64,000 bases of DNA from Lysobacteraceae bacterium (GCA_030681035.1 JAUXUI010000100.1:1-64000); one strand, 5' to 3'; counted from the first letter of the stretch, positions 33,803 through 42,897 are shown. Program-made: numbers and translations. Notes: generated from the sequence alone by a model not told the origin.

Positions 33803-34544
33803 CATCGTGCAACTTTGCCAGATCCTCCTGCTGCAAATGCCGCCATTGGCCTTTGCCCAGATCACCCAGCAGCAGATTGCCAACAGCGACCCGAATCAGG
33901 CGTAGAACTGAAAGTTCACATGCTGCCAAAAGGCGTCGGATCTGCCGATTACGACCTTCATCGAGCACAATTTCCAACCAGGCATTGCGTTGTCCCGTGC
34001 GCAACAACCGCACCGACCGCGCCTTGAGCCATTCGCCATCGCACGCCACACCGGTTTCAAGCCGCGTCAGCAGCGCAGCGTCGGGCCGCGCATCCACCTG
34101 CACATGGTAGGTTTTGCCCGGGCCACTATCGGGGTCGGTGATACGCGCAGCCCATTCGGGATCGTTGCTGAAAAGCAGCAATCCCTCGCTGGCTTTGTCC
34201 AGCCGGCCAACCGGCGCCAGCCACGGCAAACCGGCGTCCTGCAAGCACGCGTAGACCGTGTCACGGCCACGCTCATCGTTGACACTGGTGACCAGCCCAC
34301 GCGGTTTATTGAGCATCACATGCAACGGTTCTGCACGCGCCAACTCCTCGCCATCGATGGCGAGGCGATCACGCTCGCGCCGGATCGGAGATTCCGGATC
34401 GGTGACAGTCCGGCCATTGACCGCAACCCGCCCGGATCGCACCAGTGTTTCGGCCTGACTGCGCGAGCACACGCCCAGTTTGGACAACACCCGCGCCAAA
34501 CCATGACATGGCGCTTGCGTTGCGTTGGAGCGTGATCGACGCAT
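33774..34544 (-). CDS. RsuA/RluE-type pseudouridine synthase
   Basis: A 256-residue enzyme starting at the ATG at 34544 ([10 protein letters not shown]). An S4-like RNA-binding domain comes first ([30 protein letters not shown]). The catalytic domain holds the essential Asp in [18 protein letters not shown], plus [17 protein letters not shown] and [15 protein letters not shown]. It isomerises uridine in rRNA; RluB/RluE/RsuA specificity cannot be settled from sequence alone. It is convergent with, and overlaps, the FAD oxidase gene. Confidence 0.92.
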   Translation of the reverse strand: MRRSRSNATQAPCHGLARVLSKLGVCSRSQAETLVRSGRVAVNGRTVTDPESPIRRERDRLAIDGEELARAEPLHVMLNKPRGLVTSVNDERGRDTVYACLQDAGLPWLAPVGRLDKASEGLLLFSNDPEWAARITDPDSGPGKTYHVQVDARPDAALLTRLETGVACDGEWLKARSVRLLRTGQRNAWLEIVLDEGRNRQIRRLLAACELSVLRLIRVAVGNLLLGDLGKGQWRHLQQEDLAKLHDVTPATACPD

Positions 34545-34698
34545 CTGCGCAATATCCTCGATGAATACAAGCTCAGCCGCAAACGTTGCGGGATGATGTT
34601 GCTCGCCGTGATAGGCAAGTGAATGAAGTTCAGAGATTATTGATGACGTTGCAGATTCGTTTCCTGGCGGTTTTTTTGGTGTACAAACGGCTACTCTC

Positions 34699-34726
34699 GC
34701 CAAGAACGCCAAGAACGCCAAGAACG
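34699..34726. repeat. 9-bp tandem repeat (GCCAAGAAC)3
   Basis: Three perfect copies of GCCAAGAAC lie in the gap between the pseudouridine synthase and the first desaturase. Confidence 0.9.
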
Positions 34727-34861
34727 CAACGGGCCGGAGAAGCATGACCGAAGGCGAAATCGCAGGCTGGTCGTTGACGTCACCGACAATTGCCCACGAA
34801 CAACCTTATTGATTTATTGGCGTACTTGGCGAGAGGACATGCCTTGTGAGCACCCGTAATG

Positions 34862-34890
34862 TTGCTACAAATAAATAAGTACATTAAAAT
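34862..34890 (+). promoter_or_regulatory. Possible sigma-70 promoter for the desaturase island
   Basis: TTGCTA (34862-34867), a 17-nt spacer and TAAAAT (34885-34890) fit a vegetative promoter in the only AT-rich stretch of the gap. It would give a leader of about 210 nt before the ATG at 35110, so a closer promoter cannot be excluded. Confidence 0.35.
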
Positions 34891-35109
34891 CATACGCTTG
34901 AATCGGTTACGTGCTTGAGATCGCAGCTTTTGCTGGCAACCCGCACAGACCAGCCTAGTGTAGTGCTTCGCGATCTGCGAACATCACCCTTTGAAGTCGG
35001 CGTGCATCCGCGCCGCAAGCGCTGCCATCGCATCGGTCTGCCTTGTTACGTAAAAACACGCCAATATCGCCGACAAATTCCCATTCGGCGCGCCCCAAGG
35101 AGCCAATTG

Positions 35110-36186
35110 ATGTCTGCACCCGCGATGCAAGCTGGTCTGCCACCCAAGTCCAGTCCCGCCGAAACCGCTGCACTGGCCGAAGCACGCACCTTGGTGCGCG
35201 ATCTGTTCACCGCACGAGCCGGATTGTATTGGTTCGATTTTATGACCAGTACCACCATCGGTTGGGCGGCATTCGTGGCGGCTGTGTTGCTGCCGGCATG
35301 GTCGGTATTGCAGGCACTCGCTGTTGCGACAAGCATCGTCGCGCTTTATCGCTCGGTGATCTTCGTACATGAACTTGCACACCTTGGGCCGCGAGTGTGG
35401 CCTGGTTTCCGGCTAGCCTGGAACCTGCTCTGCGGCGGACCGATGCTGGTGCAATCCTACACCTACAGCGGCGTACACAACCTGCATCATTACCAGCAAC
35501 TGTACGGCACCCGTGATGACGGTGAATACCTGCCGTTTGCACGGATGCGGCCAATGGCGGTGTTCGGGCATTGGGCATTGGGCATCGTTGTGCCGGGGTT
35601 TGTGCTGGTGCGCGCGTTGATTCTGGTACCACTGTCGTGGCTGTTTCCAGCACTGGCCAAATGGCTGTGGGAGCGCGCCTCCTCACTGATCATCGACCCG
35701 GAGTTCAAACGCCCGCATTCCAAGCATGACGACCCGAGTTGGCGTTGGCAGGACATGTACGCATGGCTTTGCGCGAGCAGTGCGGCGACCCTGATGGTGC
35801 TTGGCGTGTTGCCGTGGCGGGTATTGCTGGTGTGGTACGTATTGCTGACCGGCATTTTGTTGTTGAACGGTCTGCGCACGCTGGTCGCGCACCGCTATCG
35901 CTTCCCCGGCGAGCGCCCGCTCACCTTGATGGAGCAATTCCACGATTCAGTCGATGTCCCCGGCAATCCCTTGCTTTCGCCATTGTGGGCCCCGGTTGGG
36001 CTTCGCTTCCATGCCACCCATCATCTGTTCCCGGGCATGCCGTACCACAACCTTGGCACCGCCTACCGTCGCCTGAAAAACAGCCTGTCGGATCCGACCT
36101 GGTTTCTACAATCCAGCGAACGAAACCTGTTTGCCGGGCTGCGCCGTTTGCTGCGCGAATCGATTGGGCGCGCACAAAAGCCGTAA
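35110..36186 (+). CDS. Membrane fatty acid desaturase (first of two)
   Basis: A 358-residue integral-membrane di-iron desaturase. The start at the ATG at 35110 has AAGGAG at 35097-35102; the frame extends upstream but without support. The histidine boxes are HELAH, HNLHH and HATHH, spaced by hydrophobic helices as in the FA_desaturase superfamily. The family also contains hydroxylases and ketolases, so the exact oxidation is open. The second desaturase downstream belongs to a different subfamily, so this pair is not a recent duplication. Confidence 0.88.
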   Translation: MSAPAMQAGLPPKSSPAETAALAEARTLVRDLFTARAGLYWFDFMTSTTIGWAAFVAAVLLPAWSVLQALAVATSIVALYRSVIFVHELAHLGPRVWPGFRLAWNLLCGGPMLVQSYTYSGVHNLHHYQQLYGTRDDGEYLPFARMRPMAVFGHWALGIVVPGFVLVRALILVPLSWLFPALAKWLWERASSLIIDPEFKRPHSKHDDPSWRWQDMYAWLCASSAATLMVLGVLPWRVLLVWYVLLTGILLLNGLRTLVAHRYRFPGERPLTLMEQFHDSVDVPGNPLLSPLWAPVGLRFHATHHLFPGMPYHNLGTAYRRLKNSLSDPTWFLQSSERNLFAGLRRLLRESIGRAQKP

Positions 36187-36263
36187 GCCGGGGCACGCAA
36201 TTCAGCCGATGCCAGGCTGGAGATTCACTGCATCATCACTGCGGCGCAGGCATCGTGCGCCGC

Positions 36264-37229
36264 ATGATTGATCGATCTCCCTCGCCAGGCACGGCAAACA
36301 CCACAACAACACGTGATGCGTGGCGTTCGTTGCGCCGCTGGTTCGATGCCGACGCCGGGGAACACCTCGCGGCCAGCGACGCTATCGACTGGCTGCGCAT
36401 CGTACCCTTCGCAGCATTGCATCTGGCTTGCATCGCTGTGTTCTGGGTGGGTTATTCACCCATTGCGCTGGCCATTGCCGTGTTGTTGTACGCCGCACGC
36501 ATGTTTGCCATTACCGGCTTTTATCACCGCTATTTTTCGCACAAGGCGTTTCGCACCTCGCGCGCAACACAGTTTGCATTTGCCTTGCTTGGCGCCGCCA
36601 GCGTGCAACGCGGGCCGCTGTGGTGGGCTGCACATCATCGCAACCACCATCGTCATTCGGATACTGCCAGCGACATCCACTCGCCACTCATTCACGGCTT
36701 TTGGTGGAGCCATGTCGGCTGGTTTCTGAGCAAGCGCGGCTTTGCCACTGATCACCAGCTGATTCCCGACCTGATTCGCTTCCCGGAGCTGCGTTGGCTT
36801 GATCGCTTTGATTTGCTGGTTCCGTTGCTGCTCGCAATCGCGTTGTATGCGCTTGGCGAGCTGCTTGCGACCACATCACCGCAACTGGGCACCAATGGAC
36901 CGCAGTTGCTGGTCTGGGGGTTTTTCATCTCCACCATCGTGCTGTTCCATGCCACGGTAACCATCAACTCGCTGGCGCACCGCTGGGGCAGCCGTCGCTT
37001 TGCAACCCGCGACAACAGCCGCAACAACTGGTTGCTGGCCCTGCTCACTTTTGGCGAGGGCTGGCACAACAATCATCATCATTTCCCCGGATCGGCCCGC
37101 CAGGGTTTTCGCTGGTGGGAAATCGACCTCACCTACTACGGGCTGCGCTTGCTGGCGGCATTGGGGCTGGTATGGGACCTCAAGCCGGTACCGGTGCAGC
37201 TGCGCAATGTGCGTTTCGAGGCAGGCTGA
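36264..37229 (+). CDS. Delta-9-type acyl-CoA/acyl-lipid desaturase (second of two)
   Basis: A 321-residue membrane desaturase of the stearoyl-CoA/DesC type. The histidine boxes are HRYFSH, HHRNHHRHSD and HNNHHHFP, the classic H(X)4H, HXXHH, HXXHH set of delta-9 enzymes. It has at least four hydrophobic helices. It would make monounsaturated chains, the usual substrate of the CFA-type methyltransferases encoded just downstream. Start: ATG at 36264 (MIDRSPSPG). It ends 3 bp before the FAD oxidoreductase gene. Confidence 0.92.
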   Translation: MIDRSPSPGTANTTTTRDAWRSLRRWFDADAGEHLAASDAIDWLRIVPFAALHLACIAVFWVGYSPIALAIAVLLYAARMFAITGFYHRYFSHKAFRTSRATQFAFALLGAASVQRGPLWWAAHHRNHHRHSDTASDIHSPLIHGFWWSHVGWFLSKRGFATDHQLIPDLIRFPELRWLDRFDLLVPLLLAIALYALGELLATTSPQLGTNGPQLLVWGFFISTIVLFHATVTINSLAHRWGSRRFATRDNSRNNWLLALLTFGEGWHNNHHHFPGSARQGFRWWEIDLTYYGLRLLAALGLVWDLKPVPVQLRNVRFEAG

Positions 37230-37232
37230 CTT

Positions 37233-38474
37233 ATGCGTATTGCAGTAATCGGCAGCGGCATCGCTGGCCTTGGTTGCGCTTGGCTGTTGTCACGCCAGCA
37301 CGAGGTTGTGCTGTTCGAGCGCGACTCGCGCCTCGGCGGCCATACCCATACCCATGACATCGAACGCTTCGGTCAGCAGTATCGAATCGATACTGGTTTC
37401 ATTGTCCACAACCGCGAGCACTATCCGCTGCTGAGCCGCTTGTTCGACGAGATTGGCGTGGCAACGCAGCCGACCCGCATGAGTTTTTCGGTGCGCGATG
37501 ACCGCAGCGGACTGGAATACAACGCCGAGACCCTGGACACCCTGTTTTGCCAGCGGCGCAATCTGCTCTCGCCACCATTCTGGCGCATGGTGCGTGATAT
37601 CACACGCTTTTACCGCGAAGCACCGGCGTTGCTGCAATTAGCCGATGATGGCCCAAGCCTGTTCGATTACCTCGTGCAAAATGGGTATTCAAAGCTGTTC
37701 ATCGAGGATCATCTGCTGCCGATGGCATCGGCGCTGTGGTCATCACCGCAAGCCAAGGCGCGCGAGTTTCCAGCGAAATATCTGGTCGCGTTCATGGCTA
37801 ACCACCAGATGCTGCAACTTGACAGCCGGCCGCAGTGGCGTGTCGTAACCGGCGGCTCGGATCGTTACGTACTCGCCATGACTGCAAACTGGCCGGTGCA
37901 AGTGCGCTTGAGCAGCGCTGTGCAATCGGTGCAACGCAACGCGACGAAGGTGCGCATCAATTCAGAGCACGGTGAGGAAACCTTCGACCAGGTGGTGTTC
38001 GCCTGTCACAGCGATCAGGCACTGGCCCTGCTGCGCGATGCCAGTGAGGCCGAACATGCCGTACTCGGCGCGATTGCCTACCAGCACAACGACGTGGTGT
38101 TGCACACCGACGCGCGCGTGCTGCCACAACGCAAAAAGGCCTGGGCGGCATGGAACGCACACGTCGCCGGCAACGACAGCGCAGCGTGTTCGGTGAGCTA
38201 CTGCATGAATGTGTTGCAGTCGATCGCCAGCCCCGAACCGTTCATCGTCAGCTTGAACCGCAGCGATGCGATCGACCCGGATCGGGTCATCGCGCGCATG
38301 GTTTATCAGCACCCGGTGTATACCCATGCCAGTGTGGCGGCACAGGGCCAACGTGCGCGAATCAACGGCCACAACCAAACCTGGTACTGCGGTGCCTACT
38401 GGGGTTTTGGTTTCCACGAGGACGGGCTGCGCAGCGGCGTCGAAGTGGCGCAAGCGCTCGGAGTGACCTGGTGA
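37233..38474 (+). CDS. FAD-dependent oxidoreductase (cyclopropane synthase N-terminal-domain type)
   Basis: A 413-residue flavoprotein. The dinucleotide-binding motif is IAVIGSGIAGLGCAWLLS, followed by VVLFERDSRLGGHTHTH. Other blocks are DTGFIVHNREHYPLL, PMASALWSSP, QWRVVTGGSDRYV and a C-terminal YCGAYWGFGFHEDGLRSG. From memory, the same order of motifs occurs in the N-terminal oxidase half of plant cyclopropane fatty acid synthase, where it is fused to the CFA half. Here the two halves are separate genes with DUF1365 between them. It could oxidise or reduce lipid acyl chains; UfaD-type furan fatty acid enzymes are another comparison. The stop overlaps the next start (TGATG). Confidence 0.85.
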   Translation: MRIAVIGSGIAGLGCAWLLSRQHEVVLFERDSRLGGHTHTHDIERFGQQYRIDTGFIVHNREHYPLLSRLFDEIGVATQPTRMSFSVRDDRSGLEYNAETLDTLFCQRRNLLSPPFWRMVRDITRFYREAPALLQLADDGPSLFDYLVQNGYSKLFIEDHLLPMASALWSSPQAKAREFPAKYLVAFMANHQMLQLDSRPQWRVVTGGSDRYVLAMTANWPVQVRLSSAVQSVQRNATKVRINSEHGEETFDQVVFACHSDQALALLRDASEAEHAVLGAIAYQHNDVVLHTDARVLPQRKKAWAAWNAHVAGNDSAACSVSYCMNVLQSIASPEPFIVSLNRSDAIDPDRVIARMVYQHPVYTHASVAAQGQRARINGHNQTWYCGAYWGFGFHEDGLRSGVEVAQALGVTW

Positions 38475-39241
38475 TGCACAGCGCCATCTACGAAGGACGT
38501 ATCCATCATCGTCGGCTGTTACCGCGAGCGCACGCGTTCTCCTACCGGGTATTCATGCTCTGGCTCGACCTGGCAGAACTCGACATCGTGTTTTCGCGGC
38601 GCTGGCTGTGGTCGGTCAACCGCCGCAACCTGGCCGCATTTCATCGCGTCGATTACCACGGCGACCCAGCCAAACCACTCGATCAGGCAGTACGCGACAC
38701 GGTACATGCGAAACTGGGTCATCGCCCGGAGGGGCCGATCCGGTTACTCACTCACGCGCGCTACTTCGGCCTGTGCTTCAACCCGGTCAGCTTCTATTAC
38801 GGTTATGACGCAACGGGTGAAAGCCTGGAGTGGATCATGGCCGAGATAACCAATACGCCATGGCGTGAGCGACATGCCTATGTGCTGCCTGTGACCGATG
38901 GCACGATGACTGAGGGCGGCTTGCACTGGGGCTTCGACAAGTGCTTTCACGTTTCGCCATTCATGGCGATGGATCGCCGCTACCAGTGGCGGCTGTCTGA
39001 GCCGCAGACACACCTGCATATCCACATGCAGGTACACGACGGCGCACAGCGCGAGTTCGACGCGACACTGAGCCTGCAGCGAAGACCGATGCGTGCTGGC
39101 GTAATGGCCTGGATGCTGCTGCGCTACCCCGCCATTACCTTGAAGGTTGTTGCTGCCATTTACTGGCAAGCCCTGCGCCTTTGGCTCAAGCGCGTACCGG
39201 TGCATGAGCACCCCAAAACCGCTACCCGGAGGCAGAGTTGA
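38474..39241 (+). CDS. DUF1365 protein
   Basis: A 255-residue DUF1365 protein of unknown biochemical role, nearly always found beside CFA-type synthases and FAD oxidoreductases. Typical segments are YEGRIHHRRLLPRAHAFSYRVFMLWLDL, the core LLTHARYFGLCFNPVSFYYGYD, EITNTPWRERHAYVL and DKCFHVSPFMAMD. Conserved His/Asn/Arg positions suggest an enzyme or lipid-binding partner rather than a scaffold. Stop/start overlaps with both neighbours indicate tight co-translation. Confidence 0.88.
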   Translation: MHSAIYEGRIHHRRLLPRAHAFSYRVFMLWLDLAELDIVFSRRWLWSVNRRNLAAFHRVDYHGDPAKPLDQAVRDTVHAKLGHRPEGPIRLLTHARYFGLCFNPVSFYYGYDATGESLEWIMAEITNTPWRERHAYVLPVTDGTMTEGGLHWGFDKCFHVSPFMAMDRRYQWRLSEPQTHLHIHMQVHDGAQREFDATLSLQRRPMRAGVMAWMLLRYPAITLKVVAAIYWQALRLWLKRVPVHEHPKTATRRQS

Positions 39242-40536
39242 TGAGTACCCCCGCACACTCCGTACAACCCGAACAATCGCACGCTTTGCCGCTGACATTG
39301 CGCCTGGCCCGTAATGCCGTACTGGGCAAACTTGCCAAACTGCGTGGCGAATTGATCGTGCATGACGCGATGGGCCGCGTTCGGCTAGGTCAACCCGACC
39401 CGTCCTCGGCAGCACCACCAACGGTAACCTTGCGTGTAACCGACCCGGATTTTTATCGTCAGGTGGCGTTCAATGGCAGCGTCGGTGCCGGCGAAGCCTA
39501 TATGGATGGCCTCTGGACATGCTCTGATCTGGTCGCTCTGATTCGTCTGCTGGTGCGCAACCGCGACTTGCTCGATGCCATGGAAGGCGGCAGTGCGCGC
39601 GTTGGTGGCTGGCTGCTCAAGGCATGGCACGGTTTGCGCCGTAACACGCATGGCGGCGCACGGCGCAACATCGCGGTGCATTACGATCTGGGCAACCCGT
39701 TGTTCCGCCTGTTTCTCGATGAGAACCTGATGTATTCGTCCGCATTGTTTGCCAGCGCGGACGAATCGCTGGAAAGTGCCGCGCAACGCAAGCTGGCGCG
39801 CATCTGTGAAAAGCTGGCATTGCGCAGCGGCGATCATGTCATCGAAATTGGTACCGGCTGGGGCGGTTTTGCGTTGCATGCTGCACGCCATTACGGCTGC
39901 CGCGTCACCACCACCACGATTTCCCGCGAACAATTCGAACTGGCAAAGGCCCGCGTGGACAGTGCCGGTCTGGCAGACAGGGTGACGGTGCTCTTTCAAG
40001 ACTACCGCTTGCTCAGCGGCCAGTTCGACAAACTGGTATCCATCGAAATGGTGGAGGCCATTGGCCACCAATACCTCGACACCTACTTCCGAAAATGTGA
40101 ATCATTGCTGCGGCCCGATGGCCTGGCCGTGATCCAGGCAATCACCATCGAAGATCGACGTTATCAGCAAGCACTCAAATCGGTTGATTTCATCAAGCGC
40201 CACATCTTCCCGGGCAGCTTTATCCCCTGTGTGAGTGCGTTGGTCGACAGTTCGGCGCGCCATACCGATTTGCGCCTGATCAACCTGGAAGACATCGGCG
40301 CAAGCTATGCCACGACGCTGCACCACTGGCGCCTGCGGTTTTTGGCACAGCGCGATGTTGTGCGCGAACTGGGCTATGACCAGCGTTTCATGCGGCTGTG
40401 GGAGTTCTATCTGGCGTATTGCGAGGGCGGCTTTATCGAACGCTCCATCGGCAACGTACAACTGTTGTTCGCACGCCCCGGCAACCGCCGTGCGGAGTTT
40501 GTGCCGCAGCCATCGCTGGGCATGGAACTGCAATGA
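39241..40536 (+). CDS. Cyclopropane-fatty-acyl-phospholipid synthase-type methyltransferase
   Basis: A 431-residue SAM-dependent methyltransferase that should modify double bonds of phospholipid acyl chains. Blocks: GAGEAYMDGLW, NIAVHYDLGNPLFRLFLDENLMYSSA, SAM motif IEIGTGWGGFALHAA, SIEMVEAIGH (bicarbonate-site Glu region) and DFIKRHIFPGS. Where E. coli Cfa has a His (LLHTIGS), this protein has VIQAITIEDRRY, closer to plant cyclopropane synthases (VLQFISIPDERY type, from memory). The product could be cyclopropane or another methyl/methylene derivative. GGAGG lies 8 nt before the ATG at 39241. Confidence 0.9.
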   Translation: MSTPAHSVQPEQSHALPLTLRLARNAVLGKLAKLRGELIVHDAMGRVRLGQPDPSSAAPPTVTLRVTDPDFYRQVAFNGSVGAGEAYMDGLWTCSDLVALIRLLVRNRDLLDAMEGGSARVGGWLLKAWHGLRRNTHGGARRNIAVHYDLGNPLFRLFLDENLMYSSALFASADESLESAAQRKLARICEKLALRSGDHVIEIGTGWGGFALHAARHYGCRVTTTTISREQFELAKARVDSAGLADRVTVLFQDYRLLSGQFDKLVSIEMVEAIGHQYLDTYFRKCESLLRPDGLAVIQAITIEDRRYQQALKSVDFIKRHIFPGSFIPCVSALVDSSARHTDLRLINLEDIGASYATTLHHWRLRFLAQRDVVRELGYDQRFMRLWEFYLAYCEGGFIERSIGNVQLLFARPGNRRAEFVPQPSLGMELQ

Positions 40537-41087
40537 ATCGCACAATCGCCAATGCCGTGGGGTTTCAGATCGTGTGGTTCGCCAGTGTAGCCGGCGCCGG
40601 GCATGGCACGGGCTGGGCGGGGCCTTTGGCAGCCCTCCTTTTTGCCGCCTGGGTGCTTGGCGAAAAACGGACACGATCAGCCGATATTTGGCTGCTTGTG
40701 CGTGCGTTGCCCATCGGTTACGCCAGCGACAGTCTGTGGGTCGCCTGCGGCTGGATGCAGTTTGCCGAACCGTGGCCTGGCTTGCCGCTGGCCCCGATCT
40801 GGATTCTCGCCTTGTGGACAGGTTTTGTGTTGAGCATCAACCATTCGCTGAGCTTCCTGCACGGCCGCCCCTGGCTGGCCGCTTTGCTCGGCGCCATCTT
40901 CGGCCCGGCCGCTTATTATGCGGCTGGCAACGGTTTCAATGCTGCCACGTTTGCACTTGAACTGCCGGTGATGCTGTTGCTGCTGGCGATAACCTGGGCG
41001 GCGCTGTTTCCCCTGCTGCTCACTCTGAGCACACCTGCGTTGGAACGCACACCGACCACAACGTCACCAACGGGAACCGGACAATGA
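40533..41087 (+). CDS. DUF2878 membrane protein
   Basis: A 184-residue polytopic membrane protein with about five to six hydrophobic helices. It fits DUF2878 (FQIVWFASVAGAG near the N terminus, WILALWTGFVLSINHSLSFL, GAIFGPAAYYAAG). Function unknown. It is joined to the CFA-type gene upstream and the DUF1295 gene downstream by 4-nt ATGA overlaps, so it probably belongs to the same lipid pathway, perhaps as a membrane subunit. Confidence 0.8.
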   Translation: MNRTIANAVGFQIVWFASVAGAGHGTGWAGPLAALLFAAWVLGEKRTRSADIWLLVRALPIGYASDSLWVACGWMQFAEPWPGLPLAPIWILALWTGFVLSINHSLSFLHGRPWLAALLGAIFGPAAYYAAGNGFNAATFALELPVMLLLLAITWAALFPLLLTLSTPALERTPTTTSPTGTGQ

Positions 41088-41869
41088 TCGCAAATCTGCT
41101 ATGGATATGGCTCGCCAGTGCGCTGGTGATGGCCGCAACCTGGGTGTGGTGCTGGCGGATCGACAACGCCGGTTACGTGGATGTGGTGTGGGCGTTGCTG
41201 ATGGCGCTTGCCGCGTTGTACGTCGGCATAGTGGCTAGCGGCGCGCCATTGCCACGCGGGCTGGTGGCGATGTTTGGCAGCGTTTGGGGTGCGCGCCTGT
41301 GCCTGCACCTGCTGGTGCGCGTGTTGCACGAACCGGAAGACGGGCGTTATCGCAACCTGCGTGAACACTGGCATGGCAACCAATTCAAGTTTTTCTGGTT
41401 TTTTCAGGGCCAGGCGATTTTTGTGGTGATGTTTTCGCTGCCATTTCTGGTTGCGGCCAGCAACCCGGTTCCGGGCTTCAATTTCTGGACAATTTTGGCC
41501 ATTGCGATCTGGCTGCTGGCCCTGCTCGGCGAGTCCGTTGCCGATCAGCAACTGGCAAGGTTTCGCAGCAATCCAAACAACCGAGGCAAGACTTGCCGTA
41601 CTGGCCTGTGGTCCTGGTCGCGTCATCCAAACTATTTTTTTGAATGGCTGCACTGGTTTGCCTATGTTGCGCTTGCCGCCGGCTCACCGTGGCCATGGCT
41701 TGCCTGGACGGGGCCAATCCTGATGTTGTTGTTCCTGTATCGCGTCACAGGTATTCCCTACACGGAAGCACAGGCGTTGCGTTCGCGTGGGGACGATTAC
41801 GCACGCTATCAACGGCAGGTCAGTGCCTTTATTCCCCTCCCCCCCACTACAACACGTGGTACCCCATGA
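41084..41869 (+). CDS. DUF1295 / steroid 5-alpha-reductase-like membrane protein
   Basis: A 261-residue membrane protein with about six to seven TM helices. The DUF1295 signature is in the C-terminal part: DQQLARFRSNPNNRGKTCRTGLWSWSRHPNYFFEWLHW, then YTEAQALRSRGDDYARYQRQVSAFIP. Related 5-alpha-reductase and isoprenylcysteine methyltransferase folds use NADPH or SAM at this site, so an acyl-chain reductase or methyltransferase activity is plausible. ATGA overlaps link it to both neighbours. Confidence 0.87.
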   Translation: MIANLLWIWLASALVMAATWVWCWRIDNAGYVDVVWALLMALAALYVGIVASGAPLPRGLVAMFGSVWGARLCLHLLVRVLHEPEDGRYRNLREHWHGNQFKFFWFFQGQAIFVVMFSLPFLVAASNPVPGFNFWTILAIAIWLLALLGESVADQQLARFRSNPNNRGKTCRTGLWSWSRHPNYFFEWLHWFAYVALAAGSPWPWLAWTGPILMLLFLYRVTGIPYTEAQALRSRGDDYARYQRQVSAFIPLPPTTTRGTP

Positions 41870-42897
41870 ACCTGATCAATGCCGCCGAGCGCGGCCTCAT
41901 CCCTGATGAGTTGCTGCGATTTGGCATCCGTCGTCTGTGCGCACAGCGACTGCGCGATGAACACGGCAACGACATGGCGTTAGCCAATCAGCGCTTTGCA
42001 AGGCTGCTGCACGATCTGCACAACGGTGCGATTGCCATCGAAACCCAGGCGGCCAATAGCCAGCACTACGAAGTGCCGGCGCGATTTTTTGAATTGTGCC
42101 TGGGTGCGCAACTCAAATACAGCGCCTGCTACTACCCAACCGGCAATGAAACACTGGATCAAGCGGAGCAGGCCATGCTGGCCCTGTATGACGAGCGCGC
42201 ACAATTGGCCGATGGTCAGGACATTCTGGAGTTGGGCTGCGGCTGGGGCTCGCTCACCCTGTGGATGGCAGAGCGCTACCCACGTTCACGCATCACTGCG
42301 GTGTCCAACTCGCACTCGCAACGCGCCCACATCCAGGCGCAGGCGCAGATGCGTGGACTGGCCAATATTCGGGTCATCACCCGTGACGTGAACACGCTGG
42401 AGATGCCAGTTGAAAGCTTTGATCGTGTCGTCTCCGTGGAGATGTTCGAGCACGTGCGCAACTACGCGGTGCTGCTTAAAAACATCAGTCAATGGCTGCG
42501 CAGCGACGGCCAGTTGTTCGTCCACATCTTTTGTCATCGCACACTGATGTATCCCTTCGAAACGCAGGGCGAAGACAACTGGATGGGGCGATATTTCTTT
42601 ACCGGCGGGTTGATGCCAGCGGCCGATACCCTGCTGCACTTTCAGCATGATCTCGTGATGCAGCAACGCTGGTTACTATCGGGTACGCACTACCGCAACA
42701 CCGCCAACCATTGGTTGCACAATCAGGATCGTCACCGCACCGAGGTACTGGCAGTGCTTGCAGCGACTTACGGCGACAACAACGCCGCGCGTTGGGCGCA
42801 ACGCTGGCGCATGTTCTGGATGGCCTGCGCTGAGTTGTTCGGCTACGAAAACGGCAACCAATGGGGCGTCGCCCACTACCGGTTCAGCAGGCGCTGA
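41866..42897 (+). CDS. Second CFA-superfamily SAM methyltransferase (coclaurine N-methyltransferase-like)
   Basis: A 343-residue class I methyltransferase. SQHYEVPARFFELCLGAQLKYSACYYP, ILELGCGWGSLTLWMAERYP, VSVEMFEHVRNY, FVHIFCHRTLMYPFE and the C-terminal AELFGYENGNQWGVAHY closely recall plant (S)-coclaurine N-methyltransferase-like proteins (from memory), a branch of the CFA superfamily. It is clearly different from the CFA-type protein two genes upstream, so the operon has two distinct methyl-transfer steps. Substrate unknown. It overlaps the DUF1295 stop (ATGA), and its 3' end overlaps the convergent secreted-protein gene by 14 bp. Confidence 0.85.
   Translation: MNLINAAERGLIPDELLRFGIRRLCAQRLRDEHGNDMALANQRFARLLHDLHNGAIAIETQAANSQHYEVPARFFELCLGAQLKYSACYYPTGNETLDQAEQAMLALYDERAQLADGQDILELGCGWGSLTLWMAERYPRSRITAVSNSHSQRAHIQAQAQMRGLANIRVITRDVNTLEMPVESFDRVVSVEMFEHVRNYAVLLKNISQWLRSDGQLFVHIFCHRTLMYPFETQGEDNWMGRYFFTGGLMPAADTLLHFQHDLVMQQRWLLSGTHYRNTANHWLHNQDRHRTEVLAVLAATYGDNNAARWAQRWRMFWMACAELFGYENGNQWGVAHYRFSRR

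Larger units (their letters stand above)
34545..35109. other. 565-bp gap upstream of the desaturase island
   Basis: No gene is supported. It contains a 9-bp tandem repeat (about 34699-34726), an AT-rich stretch at 34850-34895 with a possible promoter, and then about 200 bp with no recognised feature before the first desaturase. The long untranslated leader could be regulatory, but no riboswitch class is recognised. Confidence 0.6.

Noticed and set aside
35068-35085. GCCGACAA as a sigma-28 -10 box upstream of the first desaturase
   Set aside because: No -35 resembling TAAAGTTT lies 11 nt upstream, and the gene has no link to motility.
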